Assembly (NCBI GenBank): GCA_009744235.1
Contig: WPHV01000003.1
Location: 1 to 64,000 of the forward strand
Length of the DNA stretch: 64,000 nucleotides
Direction of reading: 5' to 3'
DNA from: Gillisella vitis
GTDB taxonomy: Bacteria; Pseudomonadota; Alphaproteobacteria; Rhizobiales; Rhizobiaceae
Under the pieces are notes generated by a model, which did not search any database, had not been told where the DNA came from, and saw only the letters and a list, made by a program, of their open reading frames with translations. Made by a program: the position numbers and the translations under genes. Of the stretch, positions 46,726 to 58,498 are shown piece by piece; the first letter of the stretch is position 1, and each line of letters starts with the position of its first letter.

Positions 46726-49700
46726 ATGCCGGATACGGCGGAATGGGAACTGGTCAGGCAAAAAGAAGCGCTTACCGCGCGCGCCTTGCCATGGGATCGG
46801 CGCTCTTCCAAAACCCTGTTTGACGAGCTTCTGCGGCGCCCGGACATAGAGCCGGAAGGCGAAGCGGAAACCCCTGATTTCGACGGGAACTTCACTGCAT
46901 CGCCTCTTCTGGTCTCCCGCTGGCAGCGCTTTCTGCGTGCTATCCACCGGGACGCTCTGCAGGAGCTTGCCTATGGCCGGACATTTCTGTTTTTGCCCGT
47001 TCTGCTTGGGCTCGGTGCGATCTGGTGGTTTACCCGTCCTCAGGACCTTCCCCGCTTGCCGATCCTCCTGACTTTCTGTGCGGCCGGAGTGGTCTGGCTG
47101 CGGGTCCGCTACCGTCATCCTGTTCTGGCCGCTGTCTGCGGCATTGCAACTCTCGGTCTCGCCGGCATGTTGCTGGCCGATGTGCAAACCGCGCGGCTGA
47201 ATACGATCATCATCGACAGTGCAGTGACGACGGTGGTGCGCGGGAAAGTGGTTTCTGTAGAGCCGAATGCGGACGGCAATCAAAGATATGTGATTGCACT
47301 GCACCAAACACGGTTCCCCAGCCTGAAGCGCATGCCGCAGCAGGTAGCGCTTCTGGCCCGCGGCGCGCATGAGCCCTTCAATCCCGGCGACTGGATCGAG
47401 GGCAGGGCGCGGCTCTCCCCGCCATCCGGACCTGCCTTGCCAGGCCTGAACGATTTTGCTTTTTCCTCCTATTTTACCGGCACAGGGGCGATTGGCTATT
47501 TTTATCAGCCTCCAAAGCGATTCCCGCCGGGACCAGACATCGCGCCGCCGGATTTTTGGGAACGAGCGGGAATCAGGCTTGATGAAATGACACAGGAATT
47601 GCGCAATGGCATTTCCGACCGTATCAGGGTCATCGTGCCGGGCGACGCTGGCGCATTTGCCGTAGCGATTGTGACCGGCGAGCGGCGCGGCCTTTCGGAG
47701 GAGGCCAATAACGATCTTCGCGTTTCCGGCCTTGCCCATATCATCTCGATTTCCGGTCTGCATATGGCGCTGGCCGGTGGACTGTTCTTCGTGGGGATCC
47801 GGCGCCTCTTGAGCCTTGTGCCTGGTATGGCGGAGGCCCGCTCGATCAAGAAGATTGCCGCAGCAGGGGCGATTGCCACCACGACCGGCTATTTTTTGAT
47901 TTCCGGCTATGACATTGCCGCCCAGCGTGCCTATTTGATGATGGTCATCATGCTATCGGCGGCGTTCTTCGACCGGCCTGTGCTCAGCCTGCGCAATGCA
48001 GCGCTGGCGGCTATCCTGGTGATTCTCCTCTCGCCGTCGCAGGTGATGGGGCCGAGCTTGCAAATGTCCTTTGCGGCTACTTTTGCCCTGATCGCCGGTT
48101 TCGACCTGTGGCGCCAGCGCCCGCGATTGCCTCCCATCCTGCCGGCTATCCCGGTGCTGACAGTGTTGAAGCCGTTGATGACGGTGGTCAGCGGTATTCT
48201 GATGACCTCAGCACTTGGCGGTTTTTCCACCGCAATGTTTTCAGCGGCGCATTTCCATCGGGTAGGATTGCACGGGTTGGAGGCAAATCTTCTGGCCGCG
48301 CCTCTGATGTCGATGCTTGTCATGCCGGCGGCGATGATCGGTGTGTTGCTCATGCCTTTCGGTCTGGACCAATGGCCGATCCAGTTGATGGGGCTTGGCC
48401 TTGAGGGCGTGTTGCTGATTGCCAATAAAGTGGCGAGCTGGGGTGCGGGCTTTACCTTCGGCCGGTTCGAATGGTGGTTTCTGCCGGTCTCGGCGACGGG
48501 TCTGCTGATACTGACCCTGATGAAGACGCGGCTGAGGCTGATTGGTGTGGCAATGATGCTGACGGCGTTTGGCTATGAGGCGATAAAAACCGATCCGCCA
48601 CTGCCTGATCTTGCCGTAACCGAAGATGGTCAACTGTTTGCTCTGTTTCGGACCGACGACCGCAATGTCTTGACCGTTGCCACCAACAAGAAGCGTCCGC
48701 CGGGTTTCGTTTTCAACCAATGGCGCTCAGTGCTCGACATTGCCGATCCGATTGCGCCTGAAATATTGCCCAAGCTGGCAGCTGTCGAAATGGAAAAAGG
48801 CCAACAGGGAGCGGGGGAAACAACGCGGGCCGGAAAAACAAAACCAAAGACGGGCGGCCAAAATGCCAAGGGAAGGGAGCCGGTCGAGCCACAACAGGCT
48901 ATGGCGGAGATGAGGGTGGCAAAGGAGAAGGCCGATAAAAAACCTGATCTTTTCCATTGCCGCACCGATGCCTTTTGCCTGGCAAGACTCAGCAATGGTT
49001 GGACAGTCAGCCTGGTACAGAACCGCGACTATAGCCAGGCCGCCTGCGCCCTGTCCGACCTGATCGTCTCGACTGAGGTCAGTCGCGATGCCGTCTGCAA
49101 GGCGCCGATGGCATCAACTGCTTCCTCTGAAAACACCGGAATGACCGTTATCCGGGACGCTACGGAAGACGGCACTGGGTTGGACGTTGAAAATGAACGG
49201 ATGATGGCCGATGATGATGTGCTGGCATCTGACAACAGCAGCCCGTCCGTTCGCTCCCAAACGATTAGCCGGACGCAAGCGGGAGAGATTTCTGCAGCCA
49301 GTGCAACTACGGTACCGGGGCAGGACGTTGCCGTGCACACGGATAGCCACGTGACGGGCGGTGCCTCAAACTCGGACCAGAATTCCCCGTCCCGAATAGA
49401 ATCGGGTGAACCTCTCGCGTTCTCGCAAACCGAGAAGGCCGCTACCGCTGGAACGATGCTGTCACGTCCCCCGAAAGTCCTGACCCGTAACGATTTGCGA
49501 CGGTTCGGTGCAATGGAAATCACGCTTGGTGATCCCGCCACACGAACGCTGCATATCGTTACGGCATTTCAAAATCAGTATCGGCCCTGGACTCGCCATC
49601 GTTATTTCGACTGGCGCAGCAATCGCTATGACCGGCCGGATGGTACGGCCCACGCCAATGTTCCATCTGCTGCCAGCGACGACGCCCAGTCAGGCGCTGG

Positions 49701-49734
49701 AGATGGCAGAGAGCTTAGTGATAGCGACGAATAA
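46726..49734 (+). CDS. comEC: ComEC/Rec2 family DNA-uptake channel, lacking a metallo-hydrolase active site
   Basis: Polytopic inner-membrane protein of 1002 residues. A hydrophilic N-terminus of 80 residues precedes two to three helices and a DUF4131 region ([20 protein letters not shown]). The competence domain starts near residue 330 with [19 protein letters not shown] and continues with [15 protein letters not shown] and about eight helices. After about residue 620 the metallo-beta-lactamase-like part has no HxHxDH. It is interrupted by a long charged Ser/Thr/Asp-rich region (about 690-900) before [15 protein letters not shown]. The 3' end overlaps lexA by 20 nt on the other strand. The ATG is not preceded by a clear ribosome-binding site. 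Confidence 0.9.
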   Translation: MPDTAEWELVRQKEALTARALPWDRRSSKTLFDELLRRPDIEPEGEAETPDFDGNFTASPLLVSRWQRFLRAIHRDALQELAYGRTFLFLPVLLGLGAIWWFTRPQDLPRLPILLTFCAAGVVWLRVRYRHPVLAAVCGIATLGLAGMLLADVQTARLNTIIIDSAVTTVVRGKVVSVEPNADGNQRYVIALHQTRFPSLKRMPQQVALLARGAHEPFNPGDWIEGRARLSPPSGPALPGLNDFAFSSYFTGTGAIGYFYQPPKRFPPGPDIAPPDFWERAGIRLDEMTQELRNGISDRIRVIVPGDAGAFAVAIVTGERRGLSEEANNDLRVSGLAHIISISGLHMALAGGLFFVGIRRLLSLVPGMAEARSIKKIAAAGAIATTTGYFLISGYDIAAQRAYLMMVIMLSAAFFDRPVLSLRNAALAAILVILLSPSQVMGPSLQMSFAATFALIAGFDLWRQRPRLPPILPAIPVLTVLKPLMTVVSGILMTSALGGFSTAMFSAAHFHRVGLHGLEANLLAAPLMSMLVMPAAMIGVLLMPFGLDQWPIQLMGLGLEGVLLIANKVASWGAGFTFGRFEWWFLPVSATGLLILTLMKTRLRLIGVAMMLTAFGYEAIKTDPPLPDLAVTEDGQLFALFRTDDRNVLTVATNKKRPPGFVFNQWRSVLDIADPIAPEILPKLAAVEMEKGQQGAGETTRAGKTKPKTGGQNAKGREPVEPQQAMAEMRVAKEKADKKPDLFHCRTDAFCLARLSNGWTVSLVQNRDYSQAACALSDLIVSTEVSRDAVCKAPMASTASSENTGMTVIRDATEDGTGLDVENERMMADDDVLASDNSSPSVRSQTISRTQAGEISAASATTVPGQDVAVHTDSHVTGGASNSDQNSPSRIESGEPLAFSQTEKAATAGTMLSRPPKVLTRNDLRRFGAMEITLGDPATRTLHIVTAFQNQYRPWTRHRYFDWRSNRYDRPDGTAHANVPSAASDDAQSGAGDGRELSDSDE

Positions 49735-50434
49735 GACCGACGAGCTTGCCCTGGATTTTTACCCGGTCCGGTCCGAAAATCCGGGTTTCATAGGCCGGAT
49801 TGGCAGCTTCCAGCGCGATCGACGCCCCACGGTGGCGGAAGCGTTTCAAGGTGGCTTCCTCGTCGTCTACCAGAGCAACGACGATATCGCCCGGATTGGC
49901 CGTGGTGGCGTTGCGGATGATCACCGTGTCACCATCGAGAATGCCGGCTTCGATCATCGAATCGCCTTTGACCTCAAGGGCGTAATGTTCGCCGCTGCCC
50001 AGCATTTCCATCGGCACGGAAATGTCATGGGTGTTGTTCTGGATAGCGGAGATCGGCACGCCTGCCGCGATACGGCCCATCACTGGTATGGATGAGGAAT
50101 TGCGTACTTCCTCGACCGGTTTGGCCGGAGCGGATGGCACTGCCTGCAACTTGCCTCGGCTGCCTTCAATGACGGATGGCGAAAATCCTGTGCGTCGGGG
50201 CGGTATGCTGGACGTCATGGCCTCCGGCAGCTTGATCACTTCCAGTGCTCGCGCGCGATTTGGCAAGCGACGGATGAAGCCGCGCTCTTCCAAAGCGGTG
50301 ATCAGCCGGTGAATGCCGGATTTGGAGGCGAGGTCCAGAGCGTCCTTCATTTCATCGAAGGAGGGCGGCACCCCAGACTCCTTCATGCGCTCGTGTATAA
50401 ACAGCAAAAGTTCCTGTTGCTTGCGAGTCAGCAT
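49715..50434 (-). CDS. lexA: LexA repressor
   Basis: SOS repressor and self-cleaving protease of 239 residues. The winged HTH is [20 protein letters not shown] to [17 protein letters not shown] linker follows, then the S24 peptidase domain with cleavage site A124-G125 (GRIAAGVP) and catalytic S159 (KGDSMIEAG) and K197 (ATLKRFRH). The length is that of alphaproteobacterial LexA. It is autoregulated: a GAAC-N7-GAAC site lies 50-64 bp upstream of its start. Confidence 0.97.
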   Translation of the reverse strand: MLTRKQQELLLFIHERMKESGVPPSFDEMKDALDLASKSGIHRLITALEERGFIRRLPNRARALEVIKLPEAMTSSIPPRRTGFSPSVIEGSRGKLQAVPSAPAKPVEEVRNSSSIPVMGRIAAGVPISAIQNNTHDISVPMEMLGSGEHYALEVKGDSMIEAGILDGDTVIIRNATTANPGDIVVALVDDEEATLKRFRHRGASIALEAANPAYETRIFGPDRVKIQGKLVGLIRRYH

Positions 50435-50483
50435 TGGGACCTACCCTTTGAATTATGAAACAAATACAGAACATACGCTATCT

Positions 50484-50498
50484 GTTCCAGTTGTGTTC
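50484..50498 (-). promoter_or_regulatory. SOS box of lexA
   Basis: Read in the direction of lexA the site is GAAC-ACAACTG-GAAC, a perfect match to the direct-repeat LexA site GAAC-N7-GAAC of alphaproteobacteria. Confidence 0.88.
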
Positions 50499-50824
50499 CG
50501 CAAGTCCTTCTTGCAAATTTCCTTCGATGACGCACCGATAGACGGTCTTGAGAAGGAGCGGGACCAGAAGCATCCTTTAAATATGGGAGGTTGAGAGGCT
50601 CGTATCGAAACAGTAAGTCTTTGCTTTCTTGATCTGACGCCTGTCAGTTGGGAATTGGCAGAAAGAGAGAGAAAATGGATACTATCTAAAAGGTGAAATT
50701 GCAGAATGAAATTTTGTTGCAAGTCGGTGCAGCACGCATAGGCAACGGTAAAACAACGACAATAATCTGTCGCAGAGTTTGATCGGGGACATTATCACCC
50801 CCGATCCGCTTCGATATCAGTGGC

Positions 50825-51748
50825 TTACAGCATCGCGACGGCAATTTCCGCTGCAAGACGCGCGTTGTTTTCCACCAACGCGATATTGGTAATCAGGCTG
50901 CGGCCGTCGGTGAGGTGATAGATTGCGTCGAGCAGGAAAGGCGTCACGGCTTTGCCGGTGATTTCCTCGCGTTCGGCAGCGGCCAACGCCCGGCCAATAT
51001 AGATTTCCATCTCCTCGCGCGCAATTTCGTCTGCTTCCGGCACGGGATTGGCGATCAACATGCCGCCGTCGACGCCCAATTGGTCGCGTACCTTCTGGAA
51101 ATTGGCAATTGCCGCCGGGCTTTCCAGTTTGAGTGGGCTTTTCAAGCCCGATTCTCTCGACCAGAAGGCTGGAAACTCGTCGCTGTCGTAAGTCACGACA
51201 GGTACGCCACGGGTTTCCAAGACTTCCAAGGTCTTGGGAATATCAAGAATGGCTTTTGCTCCGGCGCAGACGACGATGACCGGAGTACGCGCCAGTTCTT
51301 CCAGGTCGGCTGAAATGTCGAAGCTTTCTTCTGCGCCACGATGCACGCCGCCGATGCCGCCGGTGGCAAAAACTGAGATGTTGGCGCGGGCGGCGGCGAT
51401 CATCGTCGCGGCTACCGTGGTAGCGCCGGTGCGGCGTTCGGCAATGGCGTAAGCGAGATCGGCACGAGAGACTTTTAGGACATCAGTCATTTGCGCCAGT
51501 TTTTGCAGCTGATCTTCTTCCAGCCCGATATGCAAAACGCCTTCAATCACTGCAATGGTCGCTGGGACCGCACCACCGTCGCGAATGATTGCCTCCACGC
51601 TTTGCGCCATCTCGACATTTTTCGGATAGGGCATGCCATGGGTGATAATGGTGGATTCCAGCGCGACTATTGGAGCGTTGCGCGTCTTGGCCGCAGCCAC
51701 TTCGCGGGCGTAAACGATGGGCAGGAGCGGGGAAATCGAACGGGTCAT
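50825..51748 (-). CDS. psuG: Pseudouridine-5'-phosphate glycosidase
   Basis: Splits pseudouridine 5'-phosphate into uracil and ribose 5-phosphate in RNA turnover. The 307 residues contain PIVALESTIITHGMPYPKNV at about residue 26, MTDVLKVSRADLAYAIAERR, GATTVAATMIAAA, VFATGGIGGVHRGAE and ITGKAVTPFLLDAI, all PsuG blocks. It follows the kinase with only 2 nt between, so the two form an operon for pseudouridine degradation. Confidence 0.95.
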   Translation of the reverse strand: MTRSISPLLPIVYAREVAAAKTRNAPIVALESTIITHGMPYPKNVEMAQSVEAIIRDGGAVPATIAVIEGVLHIGLEEDQLQKLAQMTDVLKVSRADLAYAIAERRTGATTVAATMIAAARANISVFATGGIGGVHRGAEESFDISADLEELARTPVIVVCAGAKAILDIPKTLEVLETRGVPVVTYDSDEFPAFWSRESGLKSPLKLESPAAIANFQKVRDQLGVDGGMLIANPVPEADEIAREEMEIYIGRALAAAEREEITGKAVTPFLLDAIYHLTDGRSLITNIALVENNARLAAEIAVAML

Positions 51749-51750
51749 GA

Positions 51751-52710
51751 TCAGGAACTCGTTTGGCGGGAAAGGGCGCGCGGCTCGCCAACAAGGCCAA
51801 GGCGCACGGCGAGGCGATCTGCGGTGAGATCCTCGTCTGTTGCCCTGTCTGATAGCAGGGTCAGGCCAGCCAAGGCAACACCGTGGCGCAACGCCAGCGG
51901 CAAGGGACTGTCATTCACTCTTTGCGAAAGCACTCCTGCACAAAGCGAATCTCCAGCCCCAGTCACATCGGCCAGTGCTTCCAGTGGCGGTGGCGTCAGG
52001 GCGTAGTCACCATTTGCATCGAAAGCCACGACCGGTCCTGCACCATTGGTGACAACGCCGCCATGCAGGCCCTTAGCGCGAAGCAGGTCCGGCCAGTCAT
52101 TGGGATCATCCGGCCTTGACTCAGTCAGTACCGCGGCTTCGGCGCTATTGAGAAATAGCATGTCGAGGCTGTCGAGGCAGGGGGCGTATCGCACCACCTT
52201 GGCCGGTGAAATGCCAATGCCAGCAAGAGGTTTGCCAAGCTCGCGCGCCAGGGCCGCAATTGCCTCCAGCGTCTCTTGCGGCAGGTTGGCATCGACCAAC
52301 ACATATCGAGTGGCCTCGAAAGCCTCGCGAACGGCGCGTACTTTCAGACGGCGCGGCGTGAACAAACGGTAGAGCTCCATATCGGCCAAGCCGATCACCA
52401 GATTGCCGTCTTTTTCTAAAATAGCAGTGTAGCTTGGTGTGTTTCGATCCAGAAAGGTGAAAGGCCGGTCATCGACTCCAGCCGCTTCGGCTGCGACCGC
52501 CACCCGCTGGCCAAGCGCATCGCCGCCGCGGGGGCTGATCATGGCGACACTCAGCCCAAGACGTGCCAGCGCGCGCGCCGCGTTAAAACCACCACCACCC
52601 GGTTCTTCCAACCACCGCCCTGGATTGCTGGCACCAGGGATGGTTTCCGCATCGATGCGTCCGCGCCGATCAATGTGCGCGCCGCCCAAAACGAGAATAT
52701 CGAGACTCAT
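51751..52710 (-). CDS. psuK: PfkB family carbohydrate kinase, probable pseudouridine kinase
   Basis: Ribokinase-fold kinase of 319 residues: [17 protein letters not shown] at the start, [20 protein letters not shown] and the catalytic [16 protein letters not shown] near the C-terminus with the anion hole and Asp base. Direct coupling to psuG makes phosphorylation of pseudouridine the likely reaction; the sequence alone does not exclude another nucleoside. GGAGG lies 12-13 nt before the ATG. The promoter is shared with divergent recA in a 246-bp region. Confidence 0.85.
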   Translation of the reverse strand: MSLDILVLGGAHIDRRGRIDAETIPGASNPGRWLEEPGGGGFNAARALARLGLSVAMISPRGGDALGQRVAVAAEAAGVDDRPFTFLDRNTPSYTAILEKDGNLVIGLADMELYRLFTPRRLKVRAVREAFEATRYVLVDANLPQETLEAIAALARELGKPLAGIGISPAKVVRYAPCLDSLDMLFLNSAEAAVLTESRPDDPNDWPDLLRAKGLHGGVVTNGAGPVVAFDANGDYALTPPPLEALADVTGAGDSLCAGVLSQRVNDSPLPLALRHGVALAGLTLLSDRATDEDLTADRLAVRLGLVGEPRALSRQTSS

Positions 52711-52882
52711 ACCTGCCAGCCTCCTGGAAACAGTGAAAATTCGAATCGCGAAGGCGCCATTCCGAAGGATGTAATGGGCTGGAAACCAATTTCTCTTAAC
52801 GGCCAATGCCATGGAAACATTAAGAGAACACCCGTCGGATTAAAAAATAAACACAAAGACTTGGGCAAGACTTGCAAAAGCG

Positions 52883-52897
52883 GAACAAACCATGTAC
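52883..52897 (+). promoter_or_regulatory. SOS-box-like site upstream of recA
   Basis: GAAC-AAACCAT-GTAC has one mismatch to GAAC-N7-GAAC. It lies 59-74 bp before the recA start in the same orientation as the lexA site has to lexA. It could also affect the divergent psuK. Confidence 0.65.
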
Positions 52898-52956
52898 ATA
52901 GTCGCTGTCTGCTGTTTCGTTGCCTACGCGGCTTCAATAACCTAAAGGTGGTTCAA

Positions 52957-54045
<1,089 letters not shown>

Positions 54046-54090
54046 TGGACTGGGACCGCTTATCTGGCGGTCGGACCTGTTGATTGTTGC

Positions 54091-54125
54091 GGGCTGGGGA
54101 TCTACATCTCCGGCCCTTTTCTTTC
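54091..54125 (+). terminator. Intrinsic terminator of recA
   Basis: A 10-bp stem GGGCTGGGGA / TCTCCGGCCC (two G-U pairs) with a 6-nt loop, followed by TTTTCTTTC. Confidence 0.82.
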
Positions 54126-54214
54126 GTTAGGCTGGACAGGCGTCATGGCGGACGATAAAAGCCGTTGTTTTCTGACGTCTGTCCGGCAGCGGACACTTAT
54201 TCCAAGGGCATCCC

Positions 54215-56878
54215 ATGAGCGGCGTAAATGACATTCGGTCGACCTTCCTCAATTACTTCAAGACCAATGGTCATGAAGTTGTTGCGTCGAGCCCGCTCGT
54301 GCCGCGCAATGACCCGACCTTGATGTTCACCAATGCCGGAATGGTGCAATTCAAGAATGTCTTCACCGGATTGGAACACCGGCCTTATTCCCGTGCGACC
54401 ACAGCGCAGAAATGCGTTCGGGCCGGGGGCAAGCATAACGATCTTGACAATGTCGGTTACACGGCGCGTCACCACACGTTTTTCGAAATGCTGGGCAATT
54501 TTTCCTTCGGCGACTATTTCAAGGAAAATGCCATCGAACTGGCCTGGAACCTGATTACCCGGGAATTCGGCATTGATCGCAACAAGCTTTGCGTCACCGT
54601 CTATCATACCGATGATGAAGCCTTTGGCTTGTGGAAGAAAATTGCCGGTCTGCCGGAAGAGAAGATCATCCGGATTGGCACCAGCGACAATTTCTGGGCG
54701 ATGGGTGACACCGGTCCCTGCGGTCCGTGCTCCGAAATCTTTTATGACCACGGCGACCATATCTGGGGTGGACCTCCGGGTTCTGCCGATGAGGATGGCG
54801 ACCGGTTCATTGAGATCTGGAATCTGGTTTTCATGCAATATGAGCAGGTGACCAAGGAGCAACGGGTCGACTTGCCGCGTCCGTCCATCGATACCGGCAT
54901 GGGCCTGGAGCGGGTTGCAGCCCTGTTGCAGGGCAAGCATGACAATTACGATATTGACCTGTTCCGTGCCCTGATCGATGCATCTGTCGATCTGACGGGC
55001 GTACCGGCTGAGGGCGAGCGCCGGGCCAGCCATAGGGTGATTGCCGATCATCTGCGGTCTTCTGCGTTCCTGATTGCGGACGGTGTGTTGCCATCGAACG
55101 AAGGCCGCGGCTATGTTCTGCGCCGGATCATGCGCCGCGCCATGCGGCATGCGGAACTGCTCGGCTCCCGCGACCCGATGATTTACAAGCTTCTGCCTGT
55201 GCTTGTGCAGCAGATGGGGCGCGCCTACCCGGAACTGGTTCGCGCTGAGGCGCTGATTTCCGAGACCTTGAAGCTCGAGGAAAACCGTTTCCGCAAGACG
55301 TTGGAGCGTGGCCTTTCGCTGCTGTCCGATGCCACCGCCACCCTGAACAAGGGCGATAGCATTGATGGCGAGACCGCGTTCAAGCTTTACGACACCTACG
55401 GTTTTCCGCTGGATTTGACTCAGGATGCCCTGCGCGCCCGTGGCATTGGCGTCGATATCACCGGCTTTAACGATGCCATGCAGCGTCAGAAGGCCGAAGC
55501 CCGTGCCAGTTGGTCCGGCTCCGGCGACAAGGCGACGGAAACCGTGTGGTTCGAATTGAAGGACAAGCACGGCGCAACCGAGTTTCTTGGTTATTCCGCC
55601 GAAAGCGCCGAGGGAGAAATCCAGGCGCTGGTGCGGGATGGCGCGGTGATCGAGCAAGCTGCTGCAGGCGAGAATGTCCAGGTTGTGGTCAATCAGACGC
55701 CGTTCTATGGCGAATCCGGTGGCCAGGTTGGCGATACCGGTGAAATCGTTGGCGATGGATTCGTTCTTGAGGTGCGCGATACCCTAAAGAAGGGCGAGGG
55801 GCTGTTTGTCCACATTGCCACGGTTCGTGAGGGGACTGTTCGCGCCGGTACGGTCGTCGCGCTTAATGTTGATCACGCTCGTCGCTCCAGATTGCGGGCC
55901 AACCATTCCGCGACGCATCTGCTGCATGAGGCCTTGCGCGATGTGCTGGGCAGCCATGTGGCACAGAAGGGTTCGCTGGTTGCGCCGGAACGTCTTCGCT
56001 TCGATATTTCCCATCCCAAGCCGGTCACAGCGGAGGAGTTGAAGGTCGTGGAAGACATGGCCAATGAAATCATTGTCCAGAACGCTGCCGTCACCACCCG
56101 CCTGATGGCGGTGGATGATGCGATTGCCGAGGGTGCCATGGCGCTGTTTGGCGAGAAATATGGCGACGAAGTGCGAGTCGTGTCGATGGGGACGGCGGTG
56201 CGCGGTCCCAAGGCGGGCAAGCCCTATTCCATTGAGCTTTGCGGTGGAACGCATGTCTCGGCGACAGGCGATATCGGCTTAGTACGGCTGGTGGCCGAAA
56301 GCGCTGTTGGTGCAGGTGTCCGCCGGATTGAGGCCCTGACAGGCGAATCCGCCCGTGCCTATCTGGCCGAACAGGACGAACGTGTCAAAGCGCTGGCATC
56401 CGCCTTGAAGGTCCAGCCTGTCGATGTCGTTTCCCGTGTCGAAGCTTTGGTGGACGAGCGTCGCAAGTTGGAGCGCGAATTGTCTGATGCCAAGCGTAAG
56501 CTTGCCATGGGCGGCGGTTCAACCGGCGCTGCCGACGTGCCGCGCGACTTGGGCGGGATTAAATTCATCGGCAAGCAACTTGTTGGGATCGATCCGAAGG
56601 ATCTTAAGGGCATGGCCGACGAGGCCAAGTCCGCACTCGAGTCTGGCGTCGTCCTTCTGATTGCCGTGGCCGAGGATGGAAAAGCGAGTGCTGTTGCGAG
56701 TGTGACGGCTGATCTGACTGATAAAGTTTCCGCCGTCGATCTTGTCCGGATTGCGTCGTCCGCCCTTGGTGGCAAGGGCGGCGGTGGACGGCCCGATATG
56801 GCCCAGGCAGGCGGCCCCGATGGTGCTAAGGCCGACGATGCCATTGAAGCCGTTGCCAAGGCCATTGAGGCGGCCTAA
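54215..56878 (+). CDS. alaS: Alanyl-tRNA synthetase
   Basis: Charges tRNA-Ala; 887 residues, full length. The class II core opens with [20 protein letters not shown] and [45 protein letters not shown] and [15 protein letters not shown] follow. The editing domain has the zinc-binding HSATH at about residue 565 and CGGTH at about 675. The C-terminal oligomerisation part ends with the glycine-rich DHHA1 motif [16 protein letters not shown]. No truncation is seen. recA-alaS neighbourhood is common in proteobacteria. Confidence 0.98.
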   Translation: MSGVNDIRSTFLNYFKTNGHEVVASSPLVPRNDPTLMFTNAGMVQFKNVFTGLEHRPYSRATTAQKCVRAGGKHNDLDNVGYTARHHTFFEMLGNFSFGDYFKENAIELAWNLITREFGIDRNKLCVTVYHTDDEAFGLWKKIAGLPEEKIIRIGTSDNFWAMGDTGPCGPCSEIFYDHGDHIWGGPPGSADEDGDRFIEIWNLVFMQYEQVTKEQRVDLPRPSIDTGMGLERVAALLQGKHDNYDIDLFRALIDASVDLTGVPAEGERRASHRVIADHLRSSAFLIADGVLPSNEGRGYVLRRIMRRAMRHAELLGSRDPMIYKLLPVLVQQMGRAYPELVRAEALISETLKLEENRFRKTLERGLSLLSDATATLNKGDSIDGETAFKLYDTYGFPLDLTQDALRARGIGVDITGFNDAMQRQKAEARASWSGSGDKATETVWFELKDKHGATEFLGYSAESAEGEIQALVRDGAVIEQAAAGENVQVVVNQTPFYGESGGQVGDTGEIVGDGFVLEVRDTLKKGEGLFVHIATVREGTVRAGTVVALNVDHARRSRLRANHSATHLLHEALRDVLGSHVAQKGSLVAPERLRFDISHPKPVTAEELKVVEDMANEIIVQNAAVTTRLMAVDDAIAEGAMALFGEKYGDEVRVVSMGTAVRGPKAGKPYSIELCGGTHVSATGDIGLVRLVAESAVGAGVRRIEALTGESARAYLAEQDERVKALASALKVQPVDVVSRVEALVDERRKLERELSDAKRKLAMGGGSTGAADVPRDLGGIKFIGKQLVGIDPKDLKGMADEAKSALESGVVLLIAVAEDGKASAVASVTADLTDKVSAVDLVRIASSALGGKGGGGRPDMAQAGGPDGAKADDAIEAVAKAIEAA

Positions 56879-56936
56879 TTTGAAGCCGTAAGACCGTCGG
56901 CCTTCATCTTTTTGGTCCGATGCTGTAGCGCGGAGC

Positions 56937-58343
56937 ATGCGGTTTATGGTTTTGGAGGATCAAGAGCCAACGCTCGGCTCGTCTGTCGCTCATGCGGAAC
57001 GGTGCTTGGAAAACCTCGGGGTTTTCGAGCATCTTAATGCGTTCCTTTGCCTCAATCCATTGGTGTCTGATGAGGCGAAATCGGTGGACCGTCGGCATGA
57101 AGAAGGCGAATACCTTCCGCTGCGGGGCATGGTAGTTGCCGTCAAGGACAATATCGAAACCGCAGGGCTGAACACGACCGGCGGGGCCGTCGCCCTTAAA
57201 GACTATGTGCCGCGTCGCGATGCCTTTGTTCTGCGCCAGTTGAAACGGCATGGCGCGGTGGTGATCGGCAAGACCAATCTGGATGAACTGGCGGGGGCGG
57301 GAAGCACATTAAGCTCGCTTGGCGGCCAGTCACTCAATCCCTACGATCCGTCCCGTACGCCAGCCGGATCTTCCGGTGGCTCGGCTATTGCGGTAGCGAT
57401 TGGGGCTTGCAACGTTGCCCTCGGCACGGAAACAGTAAACTCGATCCGCAATCCCGCTCATGTTTGCGGCGTTTTCGGATTGAGGCCAAGCCGGGGGCTG
57501 ATCGCTCGAAGCGGCACGATTCCCGTCTCGCCGACCATGGACGTGCTGGGGCCGCTCGCGGGGACGCTCGAAGATCTGGCTCTGGCATTTCGGATGATGA
57601 TTGGCTTTGATCCGGATGACGCCGTGAGTTTGGCGGCCCGAGATTTCGATAGTAACGGTCTTAAAGTTTCACGGTGGCCGAAAGTCGAGGGTATGCGCAT
57701 CGGCGTGCTGTCCGGGCTGTTTGGTACAGGCCAAGAGCATGTCGGCATCAACCAATGCCTGGAGGCTGCTTTTGAGCGGCTTCGTTCCAGAGGTGTCGTC
57801 ATTGTTGATATCAATGAGCCACGGTTCAATTCGGGATCTCTATATAATGATCTGGCGCTGCATGCTCACGAATTTGAAAGTGCATTCGATGGCTGGCTGA
57901 GCGGCTTGAACACCGATGCCCCGATCGCTAACTTCAGAGCCTATGTTGAAGATGGTCGCTGGTCGCATTCGACCATGCATATGCTGCTTAAAACAGCCTT
58001 GGAAGCGGATAGGGTTGAGGCGAAGCTGGATTATGCCCGCAAGATCGCTGCTGCGCAGACAATAAGAATGCTGACCGAGCAACTGATGCAGGCGAATCGG
58101 CTTGATGCCCTGGCCTACCCTGTTCAACAGCGCAGCGCTCTTCTGATCGGCGAACAGTCGAGACCCGAACGCAATGGCGTGCTGGCTTCGGCACTTGGAT
58201 GGCCGGCCATCAATGTGCCGGTAGGGCAATCTGACGGACTGCCGGTAGGGCTGGATTTAATGGCATTTCCATTCCAGGAGCCCCTGCTGTTTTCACTCGC
58301 AAAGGCCGTGCAAGGGCCGCCTGGACGGCCCCCGACTCCATAG
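56937..58343 (+). CDS. Amidase-signature family protein with altered nucleophile loop
   Basis: Protein of 468 residues of the amidase-signature fold. The catalytic Lys is K70 in VVAVKDNIETAG and the cis-Ser is S145 in TPAGSSGGSAIAVA. The nucleophile is S169 in GTETVNSIRNPA. The triad is complete, but the usual T-G-G-S is here T-V-N-S, so the oxyanion loop is changed. The rest (HVCGVFGLRPSRGLIARSG, PTMDVLGPLAGTLEDL) is typical. It is not gatA, as gatC/gatB are absent. A hydrolase for allophanate, mandelamide or another amide is possible; the substrate is unknown. It lies 58 bp after alaS on the same strand. Confidence 0.85.
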   Translation: MRFMVLEDQEPTLGSSVAHAERCLENLGVFEHLNAFLCLNPLVSDEAKSVDRRHEEGEYLPLRGMVVAVKDNIETAGLNTTGGAVALKDYVPRRDAFVLRQLKRHGAVVIGKTNLDELAGAGSTLSSLGGQSLNPYDPSRTPAGSSGGSAIAVAIGACNVALGTETVNSIRNPAHVCGVFGLRPSRGLIARSGTIPVSPTMDVLGPLAGTLEDLALAFRMMIGFDPDDAVSLAARDFDSNGLKVSRWPKVEGMRIGVLSGLFGTGQEHVGINQCLEAAFERLRSRGVVIVDINEPRFNSGSLYNDLALHAHEFESAFDGWLSGLNTDAPIANFRAYVEDGRWSHSTMHMLLKTALEADRVEAKLDYARKIAAAQTIRMLTEQLMQANRLDALAYPVQQRSALLIGEQSRPERNGVLASALGWPAINVPVGQSDGLPVGLDLMAFPFQEPLLFSLAKAVQGPPGRPPTP

Positions 58344-58384
58344 AATGTCTCGTCATTCTGGATTCGTCTGACATGTTTAGGATT

Positions 58385-58437
58385 TTGTTTTTACATGTCT
58401 TTTCGGAAAAATCGTTTTCCACTTTTCCCTGACAAAC
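58385..58437. repeat. Copy of the interspersed repeat
   Basis: TTGTTTT, TGTCTTTTCG, GAAAA and TTCCACTTTTCC occur in the same order and spacing as in the arm at 3846-3898, and both copies go on to (A/G)GGCAAAC- or TGACAAAC-like sequence. It sits between convergent amidase and aapP genes, where no ordinary terminator is evident. Confidence 0.6.
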
Positions 58438-58498
58438 ACGGCAGCGCCATGCGCCCTATATGGCGCTCGGCACTGTCGTGCAGGATATTCGGCCGATC

